Shown here: piece by piece, positions 56,423-64,000 of the stretch
Numbering within the stretch: position 1 is the first letter of the stretch
How the letters are laid out: each line of letters starts with the position of its first letter
NCBI RefSeq assembly: GCF_001020565.1
Contig: NZ_LDAS01000001.1
Coordinates: forward strand, 2,070,520-2,134,519
Direction: 5' to 3'
Source: Maribacter thermophilus
Lineage (GTDB): Bacteria > Bacteroidota > Bacteroidia > Flavobacteriales > Flavobacteriaceae
Length of the DNA stretch: 64,000 nt
Notes under the pieces: generated by a model
Told to the model about the DNA's origin: nothing
Seen by the model: the letters and a program-made list of their open reading frames with translations, nothing else
Databases searched by the model: none
Position numbers and translations under genes: made by a program

Positions 56423-57508
56423 TTAGTTTAATTCAAGAATGTCTGCCGGCATTTTGTTCTTATCTATTTTTAGTCCCAAAACATTCATGATAGTAGGTGC
56501 GATCTGGTTACTATAAATTTGTTCTTCATTTCTTACCTCACCCATTGGCCTTACCCCTTTACCAAAGGCAATAAACCATACACTACCAGCCCCTACGATA
56601 TCGTTTCCATGGCTTTTCCAGGTATTCAAAGGTTCTGTTCCACGACCATGATCTGTAGTAATTATAAAAACAGTCTTGTTCTTATAAAAATCATCCGATT
56701 GGGTAAAATTCCAAAGCTGTTGTATGAACACATCTGTCGTATGAGCGGATTTTAAATAGGCTCCATAGTCCCCATCATGGGCAAAATCGTCGGTTTCACC
56801 ATAAGAAATGTACAATAATTCCGGATGGTTCTTTTTCATTTTTTCCATTGCATAATGGTGGGTAAAAGCATCTAACCTCACCGTGCTCCACGGACTGGGC
56901 ACCAAGGGCTGTAATTGGTTTAAGAACTTTTCTCTTTCCGTCAGGTGTTCACCTTTGGCAATTTCAAAACCAGCATTCACGGGTACCCCGGAACGATCCT
57001 CATTTATAATGGAAGGAAAAACATCCCAACTACCAAAGGCCGCCACCTTATTATGATATTTTGGACTCATATTTGCAAGCTCTAGAACTGTCTTGTTCGG
57101 ATTTGGCATCTTATCGTTGCTAACAATACGCCCATCATCTGCCTTCCCTGTTAATATCTCATTGTAACCGGGATAGGAGAACCACTTGGTATTGGTTAAA
57201 TCTACCTTACTTCCTACTGCCCTATTTCCATGAAGCTGTCCTATTTTAGTTAATTCTGTCCAAATGAAGGGAAGTAATACCTTTCTGCGTTCTTCCGGTG
57301 TTTCTCTCCAAAACTTTTTCTTTAGGGCCGTAGTATCGTGTACATACCCCGAATTGGTTATAAGTTGCGCATCCGCCCCCGAAAACATTTCTTGCCAACG
57401 AAAACCGTCCAGCGTAATCAACACTACCTTGGTATTATCCTTTTGTGCATTTACCCATGACATACTCAAAAAGACTACTAATAACGATACTAAAATTTTG
57501 GTATTCAT
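56423..57508 (-). CDS. Secreted alkaline phosphatase-superfamily phosphoesterase (NPP-like)
   Basis: ATG 57508 is preferred to 57541 because it opens the signal peptide MNTKILVSLLVVFLSMSWVNAQ; the protein has 361 residues. The fold is that of nucleotide pyrophosphatase/phosphodiesterases: LITLDGFRWQEMF with a metal Asp, FSYPGYNEILTG where a Ser replaces the usual nucleophilic Thr, ETDDFAHDGDYGAYL and IITTDHGRG with metal ligands, and a final His in WKSHGNDI. It probably hydrolyses phosphomono- or diesters in the periplasm. It is the third secreted phosphoesterase in this part of the window. Confidence 0.82.
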   Translation of the reverse strand: MNTKILVSLLVVFLSMSWVNAQKDNTKVVLITLDGFRWQEMFSGADAQLITNSGYVHDTTALKKKFWRETPEERRKVLLPFIWTELTKIGQLHGNRAVGSKVDLTNTKWFSYPGYNEILTGKADDGRIVSNDKMPNPNKTVLELANMSPKYHNKVAAFGSWDVFPSIINEDRSGVPVNAGFEIAKGEHLTEREKFLNQLQPLVPSPWSTVRLDAFTHHYAMEKMKKNHPELLYISYGETDDFAHDGDYGAYLKSAHTTDVFIQQLWNFTQSDDFYKNKTVFIITTDHGRGTEPLNTWKSHGNDIVGAGSVWFIAFGKGVRPMGEVRNEEQIYSNQIAPTIMNVLGLKIDKNKMPADILELN

Positions 57509-57750
57509 ATTTCTGATTTTATTAAGCTGGCAGAAGCCCATTCAACATTTAGTTTTTAGCAAAACACCTTTAACCAAAAAGAAATTAAACAACAATACCG
57601 ACTCTATAATTTTATCAACAATTTATCGTGATAACTTTTTAAGTGCATTTCATCGAAAAAATTAGTCTTTTAATCGTTTAAAAGAATCATATGGATATTT
57701 TTGGGAAGACCTATTCAACCAATTATCAATTTATTAGCATTAAGTTTTAA

Positions 57751-57939
57751 ATGAAAAAAGTCTCCCTTAAGTTCCTGATTTTTTCTTTCCTTTCTATTTC
57801 TTTTCTTTTAAACTTAACTTCCTGTAACAAACAGCACGATCTGGTTTCCGAATTTGTGATTTTAGAAGACCTTGCCCCTGCCCACCTAATCAACACAGAC
57901 CAAATTACCGATTTCAAAGAACTAACGGAACAAGAATAG
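57751..57939 (+). CDS. Small lipoprotein (62 aa)
   Basis: The ORF encodes a complete lipoprotein signal (MKKVSLKFLIFSFLSISFLLNLTSC, Cys25) followed by only 37 residues, acidic and without a recognisable domain. The clear lipobox supports a real gene. It is alone, upstream of the FdhF-like oxidoreductase gene. No function can be assigned. Confidence 0.6.
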   Translation: MKKVSLKFLIFSFLSISFLLNLTSCNKQHDLVSEFVILEDLAPAHLINTDQITDFKELTEQE

Positions 57940-58202
57940 ACCTCTATTTTAAAAATATTTAGTTTCAGGCCTGTTTCAGTTAGCAAGCTATCTTATACGG
58001 CACCATCGATAATTATTCTATTTTCTTTCTCTTACAAATAACAATTGGCCGCACCTTTTAAGCGGACTGCCCCTCTATTATAGAATATATTGCCCCCTCG
58101 TAGTTAACATAATCATATCCGACAAGTAATAACAATGCCTCGACCATGGGGTTTTATTCTATTTGTAATAACTTAGAATCAAATACAAAAAAGGGAAACC
58201 TA

Positions 58203-60506
58203 ATGTCCGAAAACAATAAAAGAAACATATCAATAACCGGCAACATAGAATTTACGGGAATTACCCTTAACGAGCCAAAAAATTTCGCAGCCGGATTACC
58301 CGCCGTAAAAGTGGCCGTTCAGCATACCTTTAAAGAAATGGGGGCATTGGAAGCACTGTCTACCTTATCGCACATGAACCAAAAAGAGGGATTCGATTGC
58401 CCTGGATGTGCATGGCCAGACCCCGAAAAACCTTCTAAACTGGGCGAATATTGTGAGAATGGGGCAAAAGCACTGGCAGAGGAAGCAACCTATAAAAAGG
58501 TCGATGAAGTATTTTTTAAGAAATACAGTGTAGAAGAAATTTCTACTTGGTCCGATTATAAAATTGGAAAAAGTGGTCGTTTAACCCGCCCCATGATACT
58601 TCGTGAAGGGGAAATTCACTACAGCCCCATATCTTGGGAAGATGCCTATATGCTTATCGCCGACGAATTAAGAGCATTAAATTCTCCTAATGAAGGTATT
58701 TTTTATACCTCGGGAAGATCCAGTAACGAAGCCGCATTTTTATACGGGCTTTTTATAAGGGCATTTGGCACCAACAACATGCCAGATTGCTCAAACATGT
58801 GCCATGAGAGCAGTGGGGTAGCCCTTTCTGAAACATTGGGAATAGGTAAAGGCTCTGTAAAACTGGAAGATTTTGACAAAGCAGAAATTGTAATGGTCAT
58901 AGGACAAAACCCGGGCACCAATCACCCTAGAATGCTGTCGGCACTAGAAAAATGTAAGAATAATGGCGGCAAGGTAATTACTATAAACCCTTTGGCAGAA
59001 GCAGGACTTATTCGTTTTAAGAACCCCCAATCAATTTCGGGACTAACTAAGGGCGCATCGCTTACCGACATTCATTTACAGGTAAAAATCAACCAAGATG
59101 TGGCTCTTTTAAAACTGATCATTAAAAGACTTGCCAAGCTGAGCGAGACCGACAACAAGGTGTTCGACCATAATTTTATTGAAAAACATACAGAGGGTTA
59201 CGAAGCACTTTTGGCCGATCTAGATAATTTTTCCGACAATGAACTTTTAGAGGCATGTGGTGTCGCCGACGAAAAAATTACCGAAACTGTCGAACTCTTG
59301 GCTAAGAACAACAAAATTATCATTTGTTGGGCCATGGGCCTTACCCAGCATAAAAATGGCGTTGACAATATTAAAGAATGTGTAAACCTATTGCTTTTAA
59401 AAGGTAGTTTAGGCAAACCGGGCGCCGGTACTTGTCCGGTAAGAGGGCACAGTAATGTACAAGGTGACAGAACCGTAGGTATTATGCACCATGTATCCGA
59501 AGAGCTTAATACAGCCATAAAAAATGTTTTTGGTTTTACCCCACCCGACAAAGAGGGGCTAGACACGGTACATGCCCTCGATGCCATGCACCAAAATAAG
59601 GCGAAAGTCTTTGTTGCCCTTGGCGGAAACTTTATTTCTGCCGTGGCCGATACCGTATATGCGGCAGAAGCCCTGCAACAATGTAATTTAACGGTACAAA
59701 TAAGTACCAAACTTAACCGCAGCCACTTAATAACAGGAAAAACAGCTCTGATCTTACCCACTTTAGGGCGCTCGGAAAAGGACTCAAAAAATGGAAAATC
59801 ACAATTTTTGACCGTTGAGAACAGCATGGGAAAAGTACACAGGACCAAAGGACTGTTGACTCCCAAATCAGATCAGTTAAAAAGCGAACCTGAAATTATA
59901 TCCGGTATTGCCAATGCCTACTTCAAAGGAACCCACCCTGTAGATTGGAAACGGCTAGGAAACGACTACGACTTCATAAGAAAAAAAATGTCGCAAACTT
60001 TCAAAGGTTTTGAAGAAGTGCAAACAGCATCAGAAGGAGCCGGTTACTATCTACCCAATAATGTCCGGGAACTGGACTTTTCAAAATTACCTAATAAAAA
60101 AGCACGATTCAGTATTTGCCGATTGGCACAACACCGATTAAGACCCAACGAGTTTTTATTGATGACGATACGGTCTCATGATCAATTCAACACTACTATT
60201 TACGGGCTTAACGACCGGTACAGGGGTATTAAAAACGAGCGCCGCGTGGTCTTTATGAACTCTGCCGATATGGAGCGTTTCGGTTACAAAAAATTTGATA
60301 TTGTCGATTTGATCAGTAAGTATGAAAATAAGGAAAGACGGGCCGAGAAATTTTTGGTCATACCCTACAACATACCAGAAGGAAACCTGGCCGCCTATTT
60401 TCCGGAAACCAATATCATCGTACCCCACAACCATTTTGCGGATAAGAGCAACACCCCTATCAGCAAATCGATCATTGTTCATTTGGAAAGAAACAACAGC
60501 CTTTAG
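58203..60506 (+). CDS. FdhF/YdeP family molybdopterin oxidoreductase
   Basis: ATG 58203 is preferred to 58146, giving 767 residues. The protein belongs to the FdhF/YdeP branch of formate-dehydrogenase-like enzymes: an N-terminal CPGC (66-69) with CAWPDPEKP, the molybdopterin block YTSGRSSNEAAFLYGLFIRAFGTNNMPDCSNMCHES, MVIGQNPGTNHPRML, GKPGAGTCPVRGHSNVQGDRT and the C-terminal dinucleotide-binding block LMTIRSHDQFNTTIYG. Only two Cys of an N-terminal cluster are seen, fewer than needed for a canonical 4Fe-4S motif. No signal peptide, so it is cytoplasmic. YdeP is linked to acid resistance in E. coli; the electron partner here is unknown. Confidence 0.88.
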   Translation: MSENNKRNISITGNIEFTGITLNEPKNFAAGLPAVKVAVQHTFKEMGALEALSTLSHMNQKEGFDCPGCAWPDPEKPSKLGEYCENGAKALAEEATYKKVDEVFFKKYSVEEISTWSDYKIGKSGRLTRPMILREGEIHYSPISWEDAYMLIADELRALNSPNEGIFYTSGRSSNEAAFLYGLFIRAFGTNNMPDCSNMCHESSGVALSETLGIGKGSVKLEDFDKAEIVMVIGQNPGTNHPRMLSALEKCKNNGGKVITINPLAEAGLIRFKNPQSISGLTKGASLTDIHLQVKINQDVALLKLIIKRLAKLSETDNKVFDHNFIEKHTEGYEALLADLDNFSDNELLEACGVADEKITETVELLAKNNKIIICWAMGLTQHKNGVDNIKECVNLLLLKGSLGKPGAGTCPVRGHSNVQGDRTVGIMHHVSEELNTAIKNVFGFTPPDKEGLDTVHALDAMHQNKAKVFVALGGNFISAVADTVYAAEALQQCNLTVQISTKLNRSHLITGKTALILPTLGRSEKDSKNGKSQFLTVENSMGKVHRTKGLLTPKSDQLKSEPEIISGIANAYFKGTHPVDWKRLGNDYDFIRKKMSQTFKGFEEVQTASEGAGYYLPNNVRELDFSKLPNKKARFSICRLAQHRLRPNEFLLMTIRSHDQFNTTIYGLNDRYRGIKNERRVVFMNSADMERFGYKKFDIVDLISKYENKERRAEKFLVIPYNIPEGNLAAYFPETNIIVPHNHFADKSNTPISKSIIVHLERNNSL

Positions 60507-60591
60507 CCTTTATTTATTCGTTATCTAAAAATCGACTTTTAAGATTTAAAAAATGGCCTAACTTTATAGTAAACATTACCCACTCCGATTT

Positions 60592-61974
60592 TTGTATAGC
60601 ATTGTAGACATAGAGACCACCGGCAACGGTATAAAGGGCAACCGTATCACTGAAATTTCCATCTTTAAAACGGACGGTTATAAGGTGATAGACGAGTTTA
60701 CGTCATTGGTGAACCCTGAATGCGAGATACCATATTTTATAACCGGCCTTACGGGCATTGACAACGATATGGTACGCAATGCCCCAAAATTGGAGGAAAT
60801 AGCCCCCAAAGTATTAGAAATTACGGCAGATACCATTTTTGTTGCCCATAGCGTAAATTTTGATTACAACGTTATAAAAAACGAATTTCAACAGATAGGG
60901 CTAGATTTTGTTCGAAAGAAATTATGTACCGTAAGGCTCTCCAGAAAACTGATTCCAGGTTATAACTCGTACAGCCTGGGCAAGCTATGTTCTGCCATAG
61001 GTATACCTTTAAAAGACAGACACAGGGCCAGGGGCGATGCACACGCCACCATGTTGTTGTTTCATAAATTGCTAAGAACCCCCAATGCAGATAAGGTTTT
61101 CAAATCTTTCTTGAACGCAAAATCACAAGAAGCCACTCTACCACCATCACTACCAAAGGCAGAGTTCGAAAAATTACCCAGCACCCCTGGTGTATATTAC
61201 TTTAAGGACAGTAAGGGGAGAATTATATATGTTGGCAAGGCCATTAACATCAAAAAGAGGGTATTAAGCCATTTTTACGACAAATCATCAAAAGAGATTT
61301 CTCTCTGTACAGAGACCTCATACCTAGACTATGAAGAAACGGGCAGCGAACTGATTGCTCTTCTACAAGAATCATCGGAAATAAAAAGACATTATCCGAA
61401 ATTTAACCGGGCACAAAAAAGACAAGTTCAACAGTACGCCATTTTTAGTTATGAAGACCGCAATGGCATTCTTCATTTAGCTTTCAATAAATTAAAAATG
61501 GCCCCTAATCCGTTACATATTTTTTACAGTATAACCGAATGTAGACTATTTTTAGAATCGCTCTGTGAAACATATGAGCTATGTCCTAAATATTGTCATC
61601 TACAAGAAAACGTTGAGATCTGCGATCATTACAAGATAAAACAATGCATTGGTATATGTTCTGACCTATCTTATGTAAAAGAATACAACAAAAGGGTATT
61701 AACCGCAATTGAGTCTATAGAGGAATCCAAAACCGATTATGTTATAAAGACAAAAGGAAGAAGCATTGATGAAGAAGCATTCGTATTAACAAGAAAAAAT
61801 ATTTACGTCGGTTATGGTTTTGTTTCAAAAGAAACCAACCTAACATATTTGGAAGACTTTGAAAATTATTTGATAAGACAGCCAAGTACTTTAGAAGCGC
61901 AGCGCATATTAGAATCTTTTCTAAGAAAAAAAGAACCAAAAATATTAAAGTTAGCTCCTGAAACTACTCGTTAG
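60592..61974 (+). CDS. DnaQ-type exonuclease fused to GIY-YIG nuclease domain
   Basis: The gene starts with TTG 60592: the exonuclease motif VDIETTG begins at codon 5, and an in-frame stop lies just upstream, so no ATG is available. Residues ~1-165 are a DEDD 3'-5' exonuclease (Asp6, Glu8; HSVNFDYNVIKNEF; HRARGDAHAT). Residues ~195-280 are a GIY-YIG nuclease like the UvrC N-terminus (TPGVYYFKDSKGRIIYVGKAINIKKRV). The rest resembles the Cho/UvrC-type region with Cys (CPKYCHLQENVEICDHYKIKQCIGIC). The fusion is known in bacteria and suggests DNA repair. Confidence 0.88.
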   Translation: MYSIVDIETTGNGIKGNRITEISIFKTDGYKVIDEFTSLVNPECEIPYFITGLTGIDNDMVRNAPKLEEIAPKVLEITADTIFVAHSVNFDYNVIKNEFQQIGLDFVRKKLCTVRLSRKLIPGYNSYSLGKLCSAIGIPLKDRHRARGDAHATMLLFHKLLRTPNADKVFKSFLNAKSQEATLPPSLPKAEFEKLPSTPGVYYFKDSKGRIIYVGKAINIKKRVLSHFYDKSSKEISLCTETSYLDYEETGSELIALLQESSEIKRHYPKFNRAQKRQVQQYAIFSYEDRNGILHLAFNKLKMAPNPLHIFYSITECRLFLESLCETYELCPKYCHLQENVEICDHYKIKQCIGICSDLSYVKEYNKRVLTAIESIEESKTDYVIKTKGRSIDEEAFVLTRKNIYVGYGFVSKETNLTYLEDFENYLIRQPSTLEAQRILESFLRKKEPKILKLAPETTR

Positions 61975-61983
61975 GGACAAGCA

Positions 61984-62079
61984 TTATTCTTTCATCTTTT
62001 TATACATTCGTATCACAAAAAAGAGCCATACCAAAAAGATAAAGCCTACAATCAACGAATAGATTAAAACAAAGTCCAC
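61984..62079 (-). CDS. 31-residue single-pass membrane protein
   Basis: Starting with GTG at 62079, the frame encodes VDFVLIYSL, a hydrophobic helix (IVGFIFLVWLFFVI) and a basic tail RMYKKMKE. The GTG overlaps the last base of the TAG stop of the upstream small gene (TAGTG), which suggests translational coupling. It is too short for usual gene finders and unproven. Confidence 0.4.
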   Translation of the reverse strand: MDFVLIYSLIVGFIFLVWLFFVIRMYKKMKE

Positions 62080-62261
62080 TATTTACGATACTTTAAGTAA
62101 TTCATAAAACCGAGAATTGTTGGGGCCCATAAAGCTATAAATATAGCTTCGAGCTTTTCTCCCTTTAAAAACAATACTTCGGATACGATTATAATGGATA
62201 AGACTACTAGGAGCATTATAAAATTCATCAATCCTATACGCTGAATAAAATTTTTAATCAT
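62079..62261 (-). CDS. 60-residue membrane protein
   Basis: The protein has two predicted membrane helices (LMNFIMLLVVLSIIIVSEVLFL and EAIFIALWAPTILGFMNYL) with a basic N-terminus and C-terminus (KYRK). No family is recognised. It is coupled by overlap to the 31-residue membrane protein downstream. Neighbours on the same strand are other tiny membrane proteins and the SulP transporter. Confidence 0.5.
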   Translation of the reverse strand: MIKNFIQRIGLMNFIMLLVVLSIIIVSEVLFLKGEKLEAIFIALWAPTILGFMNYLKYRK

Positions 62262-62425
62262 CTTTGTAATACAAATCCTACTTAAAGGTATTAAAATATA
62301 AAATGCAATCTTAATAAATATTAAGATTTTTTTAACAATTCGAATTGATTTATAAAACCTATCTCATAAAATACGAATCAATTTACAATTAAACTAACTT
62401 TTTTGTTGCATGAAAAAAAGCATCA

Positions 62426-62554
62426 TTACTCTTTTTTCTTTCCGCTGTTCATCATACTAACGAGCACCAGTATAAGTGCTATAACGACGGCTACAAATAC
62501 ACCGATTATCACTATACCGTAACTCCAGTTGACCAAGGGTACCAAATTTTCCAT
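62426..62554 (-). CDS. 42-residue single-pass membrane protein
   Basis: From ATG 62554 the frame encodes a short outer N-terminus (MENLVPLVNWSYG), a long hydrophobic helix (IVIIGVFVAVVIALILVLVSMM) and the tail NSGKKKE. The architecture is the same as in the tiny proteins at 8115-8228 and 61984-62079. No known family. Confidence 0.5.
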   Translation of the reverse strand: MENLVPLVNWSYGIVIIGVFVAVVIALILVLVSMMNSGKKKE

Positions 62555-62705
62555 ATCTATTCAATTATTCAATTAGCAGGTTGTTAAAGAATTATAATAC
62601 AAATTCCCAACAATAAAAATAATCGGTTGCATGCTTTCATTTTATGATATTGGTCATACTATGAAAGCCAAGGGATAAATACGGTAAGGGATGCAAAAAG
62701 TGCCG

Positions 62706-64000
62706 CTACAATTTAAGTTTACTATTCTCATGCGCCACCCTAGCGGTAATCATCGAAACCTTATCTGGATTATCATAAAAATCAACGGCCTCCTTTGTTT
62801 TTACGAACAAGAACTCCTTTTGCAGTTCATGAATAATTTTACTGTTAAAAATAATATCGCGCATTGGGCCAATAGCCCCGGCTATATAAAATTGCAGTCC
62901 TTTTTCATGAATTTGGTGTATTAGCTTTGAAAGTGTATCCGCTGCGGTGGCATCTATATAATTAATGGCCTCGGCATTTAATATTACCGCCTTTAGATCG
63001 GGCCCTTTGCCCTTTATATGTTTTAAAAGCTCTTTTTTAAAATATGCCGAATTGCCAAAATACAATTGTGAATCGAACCGTACGATCAAGAGATCTTTTC
63101 GTATTATCACCTCATCATCGAACCTTTTGATGTTCTTATAATAATCAGACCCTTTTACATTGCCCAGTTCGGCAAAGTGGGGTTTCGAGGTGCGATAGAC
63201 CATTAGCAATAAGGACACAAGTACCCCGATCAAAATTCCTTGGGTAATACCTACAAAAAGGGTAATCAAAAAAGTCAATAACAATACCGCAAATTCATCT
63301 TTTCTATCTGCCCAAAGTACTTTAGCGTATTTAAGATCGATCAAGCCAAAAACGGAAACCATAATTATACTGGCCAAAGCGGCATTTGGCAAAAACCTAA
63401 ATATGGGTGTAAAAAACAATAATGTGAGCACTACCAGTACAACGCTGAACAGGCCAGCCAAATTGGTTTGTGCCCCGGCCGCATAGTTAATGGCCGACCT
63501 AGAAAAACTTGCCGTTGAAGGATACCCATGAAAAAGAGAACCTACAATATTAGAACTGCCCAATGCCACAAGCTCTTTATCGGCATCGATAGTTTCATCC
63601 CCACTTTTCTCCTCCAGGGCCTTACCTATCGAAACAGTCTCTAAATACCCCACCAATGCCAAAGCTATTGCCATTGGCCATAACTGTTCCAAATTCGCCA
63701 AATTCACATTTGGCAACGAAAAAGACGGAAAACCTTTGGGAACTTCACCTACCAATCTTACACCGTAATCCCCCAAGTTTAAATAGAATACCCCTATGAT
63801 ACCAAGAACCACGACCAAAAGTATGGCCGGAAAGCTTTTTTTCCATTTCTTGAACCCCAGAATAATCAAAATTCCTATAAGACCTATAGCCAAGTCTAGA
63901 GGATTCATATCTGAAACCTTATCAAAGGTAAGCTGTATAATTTCATGAAATTTGTTACTTCCGGCCACTTCCAAACCCAACAAATGCTTTAATTGACTGA
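62706..64000 (-). CDS. SulP family anion transporter, C-terminal part (cut by window edge)
   Basis: The frame is open to the edge of the window, so the first ~150 residues of the usual ~570 are missing. The visible part has several helices (LAIGLIGILIILGF, AIALALVGYLETVSIGKAL, NIVGSLFHGYPSTASFSRSAINYAAGA, LAGLFSVVLVVLTLLFF) typical of SulP/SLC26 transporters, and a C-terminal STAS domain (IVRFDSQLYFGNSAYFKKELL, NAEAINYIDATAADTLSKL). It transports sulfate or bicarbonate. A sulfate role would fit the sulfatase of this window, but the distance is large and this is inference. Confidence 0.9.
   Translation of the reverse strand, partial: SQLKHLLGLEVAGSNKFHEIIQLTFDKVSDMNPLDLAIGLIGILIILGFKKWKKSFPAILLVVVLGIIGVFYLNLGDYGVRLVGEVPKGFPSFSLPNVNLANLEQLWPMAIALALVGYLETVSIGKALEEKSGDETIDADKELVALGSSNIVGSLFHGYPSTASFSRSAINYAAGAQTNLAGLFSVVLVVLTLLFFTPIFRFLPNAALASIIMVSVFGLIDLKYAKVLWADRKDEFAVLLLTFLITLFVGITQGILIGVLVSLLLMVYRTSKPHFAELGNVKGSDYYKNIKRFDDEVIIRKDLLIVRFDSQLYFGNSAYFKKELLKHIKGKGPDLKAVILNAEAINYIDATAADTLSKLIHQIHEKGLQFYIAGAIGPMRDIIFNSKIIHELQKEFLFVKTKEAVDFYDNPDKVSMITARVAHENSKLKL

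Noticed and set aside
59198-59866. 222-codon minus-strand ORF inside the FdhF-like gene
   Set aside because: It is the mirror of a clear molybdopterin oxidoreductase frame, with Ser/Pro/Leu-rich composition typical of antisense frames.

Overview
The window looks like chromosomal DNA of a marine Flavobacteriaceae (Bacteroidota) bacterium of the Zobellia/Maribacter type. Evidence is the low GC, two SusC/SusD pairs, a type IX secretion C-terminal signal, DUF6090, many lipoproteins with short lipoboxes, genes without Shine-Dalgarno sequences, and polysaccharide genes including a formylglycine sulfatase. No rRNA, tRNA, CRISPR array, insertion sequence or prophage was seen.

Region 1 (1-8.4 kb, extending to about 13 kb) is accessory. 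It begins with a deletion scar joining the 3' halves of a divergent HxlR regulator / SnoaL-like gene pair. A run of unrelated single genes follows: DUF6090, small lipoproteins, an NTF2-like protein and a large T9SS-exported adhesin-like protein. They are separated by imperfect inverted repeats with a recurring GCAACTA...GTTGTnnC edge, a gene-cassette-like layout. A secreted S9 peptidase, a secreted gluzincin protease and a lone response regulator come next.

Region 2 (14-43.6 kb) is a polysaccharide utilisation locus. A minus-strand operon runs sulfatase, sugar porter, SGNH hydrolase, GH2 lipoprotein, DUF5107-TPR protein, second GH2 lipoprotein. An AraC regulator diverges from it. SusC/SusD and an FG-GAP/ASPIC lipoprotein follow on the plus strand. 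Then comes a four-gene module of planctomycete type: a PSD1 cytochrome lipoprotein, a Tat-exported DUF1501 protein, a secreted sugar isomerase-like TIM barrel and a DUF2231/cytochrome c membrane protein. The promoters of the sulfatase operon, susC and the cytochrome module each carry two TCCAT half-sites exactly 21 bp apart, always in the direction of transcription. I infer these are AraC operators tying the three transcription units into one regulon.

Region 3 (43.6-57.5 kb) is a second TonB-dependent uptake locus with a different control circuit: ECF sigma factor, FecR anti-sigma, STN-bearing SusC, SusD. It is surrounded by phosphoesterases: a calcineurin-like lipoprotein, a phosphodiesterase-alkaline phosphatase fusion and an NPP-like phosphatase, plus a GHMP sugar kinase. 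This suggests uptake of phosphate-containing organic matter.

Region 4 (57.7-64 kb) holds a small lipoprotein, an FdhF/YdeP molybdopterin oxidoreductase, a DnaQ-type exonuclease/GIY-YIG fusion, three very small membrane proteins and the C-terminal part of a SulP anion transporter cut by the window edge.
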